A stretch of 64,000 nt of DNA from the NCBI GenBank assembly GCA_903632075.3, contig CAHIKZ030005577.1:558001-622000 (forward strand), written 5' to 3'. This DNA comes from Acanthosepion pharaonis (taxonomy: Eukaryota; Mollusca; Cephalopoda; Sepiida; Sepiidae). The position numbers were made by a program, and so were the translations under genes. This document shows positions 54,095 to 64,000 of this stretch, piece by piece. Positions within the stretch are counted from its first letter, which is position 1. Every line of letters begins with the position of its first letter. The notes below the pieces were generated by a model, which had not been told where the DNA came from, made no database searches, and saw nothing but the letters and a program-made list of their open reading frames with translations.

Positions 54095-55961
54095 TAGGTA
54101 CCTCCATGAGATCGCTAAAAAAGATGATGAAAAAGATGCCAAACTTGACAAACACAAAATTTTATCGTCTAAGTGTTTATGCTATTATTAAGAGGAAAGA
54201 TCAAAGTATTTTAAGGGTATTTTTTTACATTTTTTTAATCGTTCGTAGCACGTCCAAAATTTTTGTTAAAAGTCTTTTTTAAGTGAGGAAAATTGACAGA
54301 TAATCAATTACGTCAACCATTTGTTTCCATTTTATAAAAAAAAAAAGAAATCTCTCTTTGAAATTCTTTTAAAAATGAATTATAATTTTTTCAAAACTTA
54401 TTTTAAGAAAATCAGAAATTATAATGTTTATTTAAAATACTTTGAACCAAGCTTAACTTAGCTTCTATGCTGAAAAGATGTAATTTGAAAATAAAGTGGT
54501 CATAACATTTCACATCACTTGACAGGTGATGAAAGACATTTTCATGATGTATTGATATCTTACGTAAGGATAATTTATTCTATGGAGGGAGAGAAGTGAA
54601 ATTATTTAGATTTAAGTGAACAAATTATTTACCTTGTTATTTTTAAGGAAAACTTTCAGGACTCTTTTTTTTTGTACTTAGCTTTCCCCTTTACGTTTAC
54701 GATGCTTTATGGAAAATATATTATAAAGAAATTAAAATAAGAGTGAGATTAAATTTCATAAAAAAGGTATCTAATTAATTTATAGGTACCTTTCTTATGA
54801 AATTTTATCAGAAGTGTACATAAAATACTATAATTTTATGTACATTTATTACATTTTACTGTGTTATATGTATTTCCATTCATTTTATTATTAATTTTGA
54901 TATTTCATTTATGGAAAAATGTCATAACTGAGATTAATATAAAAATAAGATCATATAAATTTCATAAGATGATACTTATACTTGTAGGTACCCTTCTCAG
55001 TTGAAATTGGAAAATCAAACTTCTCCATACATTTTTCACAAAAGTAAAGGCCTTAACAGCGAAGAACAATGCTTAACTCAAATAATGCAACTTAATTGTA
55101 TTCTGGTTGGTCTTCCGTACTTTATAATTACAGTCCGATTATAAACACAAAATTACATTTCTTAATTACTGTGGGTCTTCTGATTACGAAACTGGATGCA
55201 GCTTTCAACAAATTTTATAATATTTTAACAACTTAAATGTAAAAATCTATTATAATTAAAGAAATAACAAATAATTGTATTAAAAATTCATTTTTCATTG
55301 AAAAAATTTTTGGCTTTCAGAAAATATTGTCCATATTCATAAAAGCAAATAAAAGCATTTGAAATTAAATAATATCTTTGTTTTATCAAGTTTTGTATGT
55401 TACAATTCACAGCAGATTTTCAGGTAGGGGTGGTCCAATTAAAAAAAAAAAAACATGATTTGCATTCCTCAAAGCTTTGTGCTTTTAACTATTGTAATCA
55501 CTAAACTGTATTCGATCGAATTTCTAGAGTTTTCATAAAATTTGTTATGGGTGGGGGTAATAAATATAAAAAAAAATTTCTGCCATGACTTTAATAAAAA
55601 AAAAACATTTATAATAATTTCCATCATCTGTGAATAGTTTTGGAAATTTTCATTAACATCCGACAATTATTTTTATTTTTGCAAAATTTTCCAAATTAAT
55701 GTGTCATACAAAAAAAAAACGTGCTAAAAATTGTATATGTTATTTTATTAGTTCTGGTGATACAAAGAGAAACAAGGTTTTTTTAATCAAAATTTAAAAT
55801 GTTCTAAAAAGAAGGAAAATTTTTTTAAAATAATAAAATTTTTTTTGCTCTTTCATCTTAATAATAACAAACATTTAGAAGATAAAATTCTGTTTTCGTC
55901 AAATTTGATGTCTTTCTCATCATGCTATGCTCTTTTTTTAGCAATCTCATGGAGTTACGTA
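54095..55961. mobile_element. Non-autonomous hAT-type element, 1.87 kb
   Basis: Begins TAGGTACCTCCATGAGATCG and ends GCAATCTCATGGAGTTACGTA. The flanks carry the same 8 bases AATAAAAA (54087-54094, 55962-55969). The repeat is of low complexity but sits exactly at the terminal repeat boundaries. The interior shares segments with the 17.6-kb element (TCATTAACATCCGACAATTATTT, GGGTGGGGGTAATAAATATAAAAA). No transposase. Confidence 0.78.
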
Positions 55962-56059
55962 AATAAAAAATTTGCTTTCAAAACGCAATTCGTTTATCTG
56001 CTTATAATTTTAAGATTCAACAGAAGAAAAATATCTTGGTATAACTGAAAGAAAATAAA

Positions 56060-57809
56060 AATAAAAATATTTCATCTTACTTAATTCGTTAAAACTCTTT
56101 TGTTTTTTACTGTTTTCAGTTAAAAAACACATTGATTTGGAAAATCTTGCAAAAATCAAGTACTTGTTGGATTTTAATGAAATCTTCAGAACTTATTCAC
56201 AAATGAATGAAATTATTTTAGAAATGTGTGTCTTTTTGAAAGTCATTGTATAAATATTTTTATATATATATATATATTACACCCCTCGAACTTAATTTTA
56301 TGAAAAATTCAAAAATTTATTTTTGCAACCTAAATTTTTTTTTTATTAAATGCACAAGACTCTGAAGATTCTAAATTATCGATTTGTTGGTAAAAAAAAA
56401 ATGCGCCAAATTGTCCAATAAAACTAAGACAATATTTAATTAAAAAAGCTTTTTATGACTTTTCTGAATAACATATACTAACATAATTTTTATCTGAAAG
56501 AAAAAAAAATTTTTGATGAAAAATGAATTTTTACAATAATTTTTTTCTTTTTTTTTCTTCTATTTTAAATACACAATGAAAAAATGTTGTTATATATTTT
56601 AAAATTAAGTTTCTTTATGCAACCTTATGGAAATGACATTATGTTCTCTACTTTTTAAAGATCATAAATATGAAAGCTTATTAAAATCTGACAACCGTTG
56701 ATATTTTTAAAATAATTTATTAATATTCCAAAATTGTCTCCAATGAAAGTATGGATGCACAGCTTTGAAATAATGTTACATGGGGTAGACTTGTTTCTCT
56801 TGATAGAAGCAAGTTCTTTTTACTTCAGAAATTGCTTTGCATTCGTTCAGTTAACAACACAGCACCGTTTGAAATCGATTGCATAGCATTTCAATGTTAA
56901 TTTTATTAATAAATAAAATATGTATAAAACTTCCATGACTGCCATATCACAAGTATTAATAAATAGAAAAAAAGTCTGCCTTAATAAAAAGAAATAAAAT
57001 CTCATTTCATTAAGTTAACCTGTTTCAATTATGCAAAATTTAATGGGTGTTTCAGGTAAGTTTTATATTCTCAGAAAAATATTCCATGACAAATAATACA
57101 ACTCAATTTTAAAAAATGTTGTTACTGTTTTATATTTACTTGTAAAATTTGATATTTTTTCATAATTTAAATGTTATTTTCAGTGCAGAAATTTTTCCTC
57201 AAACGTAAGGTTAAAAAAAAAAAAAATTTGAAAGTGAATTTTTTTTCTTTAATTTACTAACCAGGTTCACTTAAAATTAGAACGAATTACATCACTTCTG
57301 CGCTACCGTACGATAAATTCCCCTGACGTAAGTTGTCAATATATTGACGTACATCAATTAACGCCCCTCAAACACGCACCTAAGCAAGCGGTTGGAAATA
57401 TCTCTATTAAAAAATTTTCTGCTAAAAGAGTAAGTAATGTTTTTTTCAAATTACATTAAGTATACTTTAATCATTCTAAATTTCCTAATAACAAAAGAAA
57501 AAGGTGTAACTGAATTTTACATGATTTTTGAACTAATTTTTGTTTACAAACTCCTGCAGAAATGGCCGATAAGATGGAATTTACGAAATTTTTTTGATTC
57601 GAGAAAAACAAGATTTTTAAATAAAATTTTTAATATTTATAGGATGGATTAAAAAATCTGAAAAAATATTCAGAAAATACTTTGGTCTTTCCTCTTTAAT
57701 ACTACCATAAACATTTACACGTTAAAATTTTTTTTATCAGTTTGGGGACCTTTTTTTCTCTAGGGTAGCCGTATACCACTTTTTTTTAGCGTTATATGGG
57801 ACAGACCTA
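56060..57809. mobile_element. Inverted, truncated copy of the 17.6-kb hAT-type element
   Basis: Matches the reverse complement of 17574-19160 through most of its length: CACTTCTGCGCTACCGTACGATAAATTCCCC, GTTGTCAATATATTGAC and the GCGTTATATGGGACAGACCTA terminus at 57809. The opposite end is lost at about 56060, where it meets the neighbouring hAT-type element. It lies in the presumed intron of gene 3, as the other copy lies in that of gene 1. Confidence 0.85.
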
Positions 57810-57810
57810 G

Positions 57811-58098
57811 AAAAGTCTAGAATCGGGACAAAACAGAGGCCATAATTCGCATGCACAAAAAATGTAAGTTTGTTAATACACTTTTTATGGGAGCCTAAAA
57901 GATATCCGGAGCGGTTGACACTACTGTACACATCCCTACAAAATTCGAACCAGTCAACTACTACTCTCTGCTTCGAGTAACTGTGCGTGTACTGTAGTCA
58001 CTTGTAAAAAAAAAAAATCTAAAAGACTTACTTTTAACAAAATTACTTTTTTTTTTATTTCTGCGCATGCGAATTATGATTCCAATTCTAGACTTTTT
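57811..58098. mobile_element. Small inverted-repeat element (about 290 bp)
   Basis: AAAAGTCTAGAATCGGGAC...GCCATAATTCGCATGCAC (57811-57858) pairs with CTGCGCATGCGAATTATGATTCCAATTCTAGACTTTT (about 58063-58099). The middle holds CTGCTTCGAGTAACTGTGCGTG. It separates the hAT-type element from the exon 1 block of gene 3. Confidence 0.75.
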
Positions 58099-58205
58099 TT
58101 TTTTATCCTTACCTTAATTCTTCCACTTGAGTAAAAAAAAATCCTTCAAACAAATAAAATATGTATTTTAATTTGTAAACAAAAAATGAAGAACGGTATA
58201 CTTAC

Positions 58206-58450
58206 TTGTTCCTGTCTTTTTTAATTTCTTTTTTTTAGAGAATTAAAAATTATAAAAAAAGGAAAAATTATACAATTTTAGAGCTTATATTGTCTGCCTG
58301 TATTACGTTTAAAAACAAGCGTCATTTTTGTAATCGTTGACCGATGCTTTCTGAAGAGTGAAAATCAAGGGAGGTAATTTCAGAAGAAAGATTTGAAAAA
58401 TCTTTTCTTCAGCAAAATATGTCCACTAAATCGAACATTTAAACTTTACG
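58206..58450 (-). promoter_or_regulatory. Candidate exon 1, donor and promoter of zinc-finger gene 3
   Basis: On the minus strand AATTACCTCCCTTG (58379-58366), TTTCACTCTTCAG, then TTCTCTAAAAAAAAGAAATT and AAAAGACAGGAACAA|GTAAGT (exon end 58206). The intron start (GTTTACAAATTAAAATACAT) is shared with the gene 2 block, and the upstream flank to 58570 aligns with the gene 1 block. No ATG is at the gene 1 position. It lies 6.2 kb upstream of the gene 3 acceptor. Confidence 0.6.
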
Positions 58451-59014
58451 ATAGTAATTTTTTTTTATTGCGTTTGTTCAAGAAATCAAAAAGAAATTAA
58501 GTTATAAATACCAAATTGATAAAATTATTGAGCGACTGTTTTTTTGTCGTCATAGAAAAAGGGATGTCGAAATCGTTGTGAAAGCGAAATTAGCATGTTG
58601 GTCAAAAAGTAAAGAACAAGTTATTAGTGAGTTTGACACTAATTGTTTTTTCATTCTTTTGGCTTTTAATATATAAACTTATTTGGAGCTTCTTCGTAAT
58701 TTAATTTATCGATATCGTAGTAAAATGAGGTAGCAGAAAAATACAAACACACGGTAGGACAAAATTGCACCGGAGAAAAGCCCAGCCTCGTATATGAGTA
58801 AATGATTATAAACCTCCTCATATACAAAACTCCTCGTGAAAATGAGAAACAGCAAGACGGGGAAACAACAAAACGAGAGTTAATTATTATCGAGTTGTTA
58901 TGTGGAGAAATGAGAGACAATAATACTGAGCAAAATTTTGAATTTGGGGTCAAATGTAGAGCAAATGGATCGAAATCCGACAGAAGAATAGTCTTTCGCA
59001 TAAGTTTTTTTTTA

Positions 59015-59067
<53 letters not shown>

Positions 59068-59611
59068 CTAGCTTAAAAGCCGCCCTTTCGCTGGATTTCG
59101 CAATTAATTTCAATTAATTTCAATTATTTTCAAATTTATTTCTAAGTTATAAAAATTGTTATCGTACAAAAAAAAATTCGTTGCAAAAAATCTCGTAAAA
59201 AAAAAATGCCAAAAACCAAAATTTCTGTAACATGAGCTATTGCAAGTTAGAGAGTTGTGTCACTTTAACTGCAACAGTGTGACACAGTGACATTCGCATT
59301 TATTATATAGACGTGTGTATTAATGAGTGTCCAGATAATTTAGTTGGAAAATACAAGTGTTTGGGGTTTTCATAGCTCGAATTTTTGTTAAGTGCTAAAA
59401 GATAGATGTTAGTATTGTACGCGTTCAAAAGTAGTCGAAGAGAGTTTGAAATGCTTAGCTTTCTTGGATTTTTGAGAGAAAATTCTTTCAAGTGCCGCGT
59501 GCTTGGTTAATGACCGATAATATAATTGGCGAATAATTTTAGACTGGCGAAAACTTCAACACTGATCACGAGGAACTGAAACGAAACCTTTCACATGAAC
59601 TCAGATACTCT
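58451..59611. other. Upstream region of gene 3; no gene seen
   Basis: 58800-58890 (ATTATAAACCTCCTCATATACA, GAAAATGAGAAACAGCAAGAC) is a diverged copy of a repeat at 1555-1640 and 29520-29600. Compound (TA)n(GA)n microsatellite at 59018-59067. The open frames here overlap these repeats. Confidence 0.5.
59018..59067. repeat. Compound (TA)n(GA)n microsatellite
   Basis: TA alternation to 59049 followed by GA alternation to 59067. Confidence 0.95.
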
Positions 59612-59858
59612 TGTGGTGATCATCATCATCACACACACACACACACACACACACATGCTCACACAACCACAGTGTTAATTGTCTATGTGCTTTGCAAATG
59701 TTTTTTTTTAATACATATATTTGTTTATATATATATCGGTCTTGTTTGTTTGTCTTCCTTAATCCAAGTCCAACATTCTATTGTTGCAAGACCTTCATTT
59801 AGCAGGAAATATAAACACACGTGTTTTCTTTACATCTACCCCCCTCCGGTCCTCTACA
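59612..59858 (+). repeat. 5' LTR, internally deleted
   Basis: TG...CA ended, 247 bp. A (CA)n run (59630-59655) replaces about 340 bp present in the 3' LTR. The deletion removed the promoter region, so this copy could not start its own transcript. Confidence 0.78.
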
Positions 59859-59861
59859 TAG

Positions 59862-59875
59862 TGGTGACCCCGACG
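59862..59875 (+). promoter_or_regulatory. Primer-binding-site-like sequence
   Basis: TGGTGACCCCGACG, three bases after the LTR end. It would pair with a tRNA 3' end of the form CGTCGGGGTCACCA. The tRNA was not identified. Confidence 0.65.
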
Positions 59876-61704
59876 TTATATTTTTCAACTCCTGCTAACA
59901 GACACAAGATGATATATATGTACACATTTTTACACAGACCTTCTAAACGGGAGTCAATCAAAAAATAAATAAATAAACAAAATATAGAAAACTTCTTTTC
60001 GTATCCTAATACGCACGCCGTATACATTTTTTTAAAGCAACAAAATTTGTGATTAGACCTGATTTTCTCACGACATTTATCCAATTTCACCCGACAGACA
60101 AATTTTATATGTAAAAACAATATGTCGGAAACAAGTGACAACAAAGCTGAATCTTACTCGAGCTATAGAGGGACAACTTTCTACGGTATTTACTATAGTG
60201 GGTCAGCTAATTTGTATTGATTATAAATAGAAATAAAAACTGACCCTCTACAATTTTTACAATATCAAATGTAACAAAGACAACAACAAGAGAAACAATC
60301 AAGTAGAAAAAATTATGAATTTTGTTCAACAATAAATATTTTTTTATAAACACAACAAATACATAATATATAGAGCAAAAGTTGATAAACACAATAGAGT
60401 TCTTTGGTGTGTGTTACTGAGAGAATTTGAGTTACTGTACTGTACGTGTGAAAATGAGAAGGTTTAGTTAGCTATATTTGTTTTTATAGGAAAATTAAAC
60501 AAATGTTTTTTTGTGTATTAAATAGAAAAAAGTATTGTCTTGACTCACTGATTGTTATAGAACTATCGCTCATTAACCAGAGATTCTTCTTCTTGTGGAA
60601 TGGAATATTTTGTGGGAGTGAGCGTTAAGGCTGGAGATGGTTGACAAAATTTGTTGTTGTATTGAAGATAAAGATCGTCTCCTTTGCTGTGTTGATTTCC
60701 AATGAAGTCAAGTGAATTGGTTTCAATATTTTAAGTGTCCACTGACCAAGTCGCGTGGAAGTTTCGTTTTTATTAGTTCTCTTGGTCACGTGGACATGTT
60801 TACATTTTATGGCGTCAACTAGAGGTCAAAATTTGGGTCGGTACCTTCGGACGTAGTTGACGACACCTAATTAATATTTTACAACCAATCAAAATACATC
60901 AGTTGTTATATTTGGTTGGGAGCCTCTATGTGTTTAACTTGCACAAAATTTAAGATTTAAAAAAAAATGTAGGAATCTGATTCTACAACTACCTCACAAC
61001 ACTATTTGGACATGGAAGTAAAACTCAACTTTCACTGGAGTGAACATACAATTTTCTCTGGATGACTCATTGTTCCTTTACTTATGATCCGACATCACTT
61101 TGAGAATTTGCACGCACGTTATTCGTTTGTTACTTATATCGCAAATTTAGCAGTCTCTCGCTACATACAGACACTACCCGTCATTACGTTTAGCAATCGC
61201 ATTCTGTTCAATCCTGAAACTCAAAAAAAGGCGCGAATACCATTTTCTACACCACGTGGCGACATTTCACACCACTGCTTGCTACATTGCTTACCATGCT
61301 TCTTAAACAATCTTCGGATGACTCACTGTCTCGAACAACATTTACGACGCAACTTTCATATAAAATTTGCTGAAGATTTACTAAATAATCATTAATAACC
61401 AAATTTTTCAACTTCGCCACAACGTTGCAACTCTGCACGAATTCGACACACTGGATTACGCGAATCTTTGAAAATAAAGCTAGCTTTTCAACACAACGTC
61501 GGCTGACAACAATTCACGCGTACATTTTATCGACACACATTCACTCACATTGTGCTGCACACCGCACATACATTCGGCAATTTTTCATCTGATGACATTT
61601 CAACATGTTCCAACAGTTCTGGACACTCTCTCTCTATTCCTTTTTACAGATTCTAAGTATTGCTCTTACATGACATATTAAAGAAATTTGTTATTTCTTT
61701 AATC

Positions 61705-61724
61705 TCGGGGGGGGGGAGGCGGTA
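61705..61724 (+). promoter_or_regulatory. Polypurine tract
   Basis: A run of ten G followed by AGGCGGT ends a few bases before the 3' LTR, the expected plus-strand priming site. Confidence 0.6.
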
Positions 61725-61726
61725 TT

Positions 61727-62324
61727 TGCGGTGATTATCATCATCACACACACATACATCCTTAAAAATCCAATTCTTCAATAACAATCATTCATTGGAT
61801 AAACGCACAAGTGGGCGTCACAATCCACCCACGCACAATATTTTTCCAACGCGTGACAAAGATAAGTTTCCCGCCAAAAGCGCTGTGATTCCGTCACGTG
61901 ACTAATATCTATAAAAACAAACACGAGTTTACCTTTCTTTCTTTCTTTCTTTCTCTTTTCTGCTCTCTTCTTACTCAGCCAAAATGTGATCTTCAAGAAC
62001 ACTCGTCTTGACCTTGCGGTCAGACGTTAAAGAACATTTCCAACATACACGTACGTACGAACACTCACTACGAACACACATACGAACGTTCACACACACA
62101 TATATATATGCTCACACAACCACAGTGTTAATTGTCTATGTGCTTTGTAAATGTTTTGTTTAATACATATATTTGTTTATATATATCGGTCTTGTTTGTT
62201 TGTCTTTCTTATCTTATGGTTGGATTTAATCCAAGCCCAACATTCTAATGTATCTTGACCTTCATTTAGCAGGAAATATAAACACACGTGTTTTCTTTAC
62301 ATTTACCCCACCCGGTCCTCTACA
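61727..62324 (+). repeat. 3' LTR, fuller version
   Basis: 598 bp. Contains CACGTGAC (about 61895) and a TATAAAA box (61910-61916) followed by a pyrimidine-rich (TTTC)n stretch (61934-61960): a plausible U3 promoter. The last 220 bp match the 5' LTR closely. Confidence 0.75.
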
Positions 62325-62946
62325 CACTTCTTTTATTAATTTACTTCTCCACATTTTATGTAAAAAAGAATAGGCTCGCTACTTTCTTTTTTTTTTCTTG
62401 TTCTTGGCTCAACAGATAATTTCTGTGAAGACAAGGTTTTCATTGGTCCCAAAACAATTTCACATCGGCTCGCAAAACTATTTCCGTCTTTTTCCTCGGT
62501 CCTTCGAATTTGAAGTGAGTGGATGAAGGAAGTTATTATTTCAGACTCACTACAGCCGATATTTAGATCCTGAACTGATATGTACAAGAGAGTTCTATTT
62601 TTGTCGGGTACTTCACGATTTTATTGTATCCTCTTTTCTTGTAACAGAAATTCATATTAAATCGATCCAACCCTTAAGGAACATTTTCTAACAATGTTAC
62701 GGTCATATATTCGATGTATTTCATATATAAAGAGTCTTTGTCTCCCATAAGACCCTACTTTATGTGAAGAGAACTTTAAGGGTGTTTTTTAAAGTTTGCA
62801 CCAATACATAAACAAACCAACCATTTCATAATTAGGAAGTCATAGTATAGCAGCTTTGGGGTTAGAATGAACAATTGATTTACCTACGCCAAGAAGATTT
62901 GTCGTTGTTAGCTCCTTAATCCTTCACCGGGGGTCTCTTCCCTAGT
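62325..62946. other. Interval without recognised gene
   Basis: An 83-residue minus-strand frame (62336-62587) has no known domain. No repeat of the window was identified. Confidence 0.4.
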
Positions 62947-62954
62947 GTGGTGTT

Positions 62955-63359
62955 CAGGGCCGGCTCGAGGTACTGGTAATTCGGGCAATCCCCTAGGGCG
63001 CCATTAACGCTGAGGGCGGCATCATACCGCTATGTCATGTGTTTGGGATCTTCCAAAACTAAAGCTTATAAAAACATATTTGAGGTCGTCCAAAGCTCAA
63101 TACAGATTAAATTCTTTGGCTATTTTGTCAATAGAAAATGATCTTGTAAAGATAGGTGTAAAAAGTGCCATGAAAAGTTTTACAGATCTAGGCTAGAAAA
63201 ATGTTTTAGGTAGGATAATGAATGTTTTCTTTAGCTTGTATTAAGTTATATATTGTAATAAACACGTTATTCTACATTATCAGTTTTTCTACTTCTCAAA
63301 ACGTTAAAAATTTATACTTGTAAGGACACCGAAGTTCAACTTGCTCTGGGCCGTCACCA
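62955..63359. mobile_element. Small hAT-type element with 8-bp target duplication
   Basis: Starts CAGGGCCGGCTCGAGG, a hAT-type end, and runs to GCTCTGGGCCGTCACCA. GTGGTGTT lies directly outside both ends (62947-62954 and 63360-63367). The two ends share only a weak GGCC(G)...CTCGAG/CTCTG similarity, so the right boundary rests mainly on the duplication. Early part GCAATCCCCTAGGGCGCCATTAACGCTGAGGGCGGC is much richer in GC than its flanks. Confidence 0.55.
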
Positions 63360-63756
63360 GTGGTGTTAAAGTTACTGTTATCTTGCTTGAAGTTGATATT
63401 CATAATGTGACTCCGTTCAAAAACTAATGAAAGACGTTGTTTGAAAATCATCAAATACCAGAGCTAAAAGGAAAGTCTGGAGTTATTTTTATTTCATTTA
63501 AAAAACACATGAATGTGACTGAAGAAAAACTCTATTCAGGAAGATTAAGAAGAGTTTTCATGATGCTTTTTCGAATTAAGCCCAACTTTTTGGAAAGCAA
63601 CGAAGAAAAAATTAGTTAGTAACTTTTAATTTTAGGATAAAAAACAATTTTGGGTTTATTGAAATTAAGTTTAATGATTCCACTTTTAGTGTATATATCG
63701 TTACTTTCCTGGACAATGAAAAATTTTTTTTTTTTAAATTCAGCTCTACCAAGCTT

Positions 63757-63937
63757 AATTATCTCCCTTGGCTTCCGCTCTTTAGAAAACATTTGCAACA
63801 ATCGTAAATGTAATAAATTTAATTTAACCAGAAAACATTTAGTTTATTGTAAACTTTTACAATTTTTACCCGTTTATTTAATGTTGTATTGTCCTAAAGA
63901 AAACAAAGTAGACGAAAGAAAACAGATAGAAGTAAGT
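63757..63937 (+). promoter_or_regulatory. Candidate exon 1 and donor of a fourth, divergent gene
   Basis: AATTATCTCCCTTGGCTTCC (63757-63776), GCTCTTTAG, then TTGTCCTAAAGAAAACAAAG and AGAAAACAGATAGAA|GTAAGTATAGCG (exon end 63931). It aligns base for base in parts with the gene 1 block (GACTTCCGCTCTTT; TTATCCTATGAAAAATGAATC), but on the plus strand and without the ATG. The gene body would lie beyond the right edge of the window. Confidence 0.6.
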
Positions 63938-64000
63938 ATAGCGTCCATTTTAATTGTGTTTTTTACAAATAAAGAAAATACGTCATCTGTAGAAAGAAAG

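Larger units (their letters stand above)
59612..62324 (+). mobile_element. Non-autonomous LTR retrotransposon, 2.7 kb
   Basis: Two direct LTRs (TGTGGTGATCATCATC...CCTCTACA at 59612-59858 and TGCGGTGATTATCATC...CCTCTACA at 61727-62324) enclose 1.87 kb. TGGTGACCCCGACG, a primer-binding-site-like sequence beginning with the complement of tRNA CCA, starts three bases after the first LTR. A purine tract of ten G followed by AGGCGG lies just before the second. The interior has no gag or pol; its 103-residue frame (61084-61395) is unassigned. No clear 5-bp target duplication was found (ACTCT against CACTT). Confidence 0.82.

Noticed and set aside
61084..61395. 103-residue frame as gag of the LTR element
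   Set aside because: No CCHC knuckle, capsid or protease motif; probably chance within the internal region.

Overview
The window is strongly AT-rich animal (metazoan) DNA. It is dominated by decayed transposable elements around a small tandem family of C2H2 zinc-finger genes. The long TGEKPF-linked arrays with a C-x2-CGSAFS signature, composite 5S rRNA/tRNA SINEs, Penelope-like elements with hammerhead-type termini, and the AATTATCTCCCTTG motif at putative gene starts all fit a lophotrochozoan, most likely a cephalopod mollusc. That assignment is an inference from style, not a database match.

Genes. Three intronless zinc-finger reading frames lie on the minus strand at 11.7-12.7, 32.6-33.8 and 50.6-51.6 kb, with 11, 14 and 12 finger units. 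Each is preceded on its own strand by decayed fingers and a conserved 3' splice-site-like CAG (exon starts at 13048, 34055 and 52024). Each also has, 6-9 kb further upstream, a copy of one conserved block holding an AATTA(T/C)CTCCCTTG motif and a GTAAGT splice donor (21.85-22.06, 41.77-41.94, 58.21-58.45 kb). I read these blocks as first exon plus promoter, so each gene would be two exons with a transposon-filled intron. A fourth copy of the block lies on the plus strand at 63.76-63.94 kb and points out of the window, suggesting another, divergently transcribed family member to the right.

Layout. 0-10.3 kb: an inverted segmental duplication whose partner is at 25.2-30.6 kb. This arm carries a Penelope-like insertion with a 14-bp target duplication (1.74-2.86 kb), LINE tails, a fossil hAT transposase (5.9-7.6 kb) and a GC-richer LTR-like block (8.3-9.5 kb). 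10.3-25 kb: zinc-finger gene 1 and its intron, including a 1.83-kb hAT-type element with a perfect 8-bp target duplication. At 24.3-24.6 kb is an inverted pair of hammerhead-ribozyme-like sequences. 25-42 kb: the second duplication arm, two 5S-tRNA SINEs, zinc-finger gene 2, a mariner transposase scrap, several MITEs and a 3.6-kb element with about 400-bp inverted repeats. 42-58.5 kb: a pair of palindromic TA-flanked MITEs, a LINE 3' end, tandem duplications, a Helitron-like end, a degenerate Gag with a CCHC knuckle, zinc-finger gene 3 and more hAT-type elements. 58.5-64 kb: a non-autonomous LTR element (primer-binding-site-like sequence, polypurine tract, two LTRs) between the two head-to-head exon-1 blocks, then a small hAT-type element.

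No other cellular gene, true tRNA or rRNA gene, or CRISPR array was recognised. The zinc-finger proteins are presumably nuclear DNA-binding proteins. In other animals expanded clusters of this kind often bind transposons, but nothing here proves that role.
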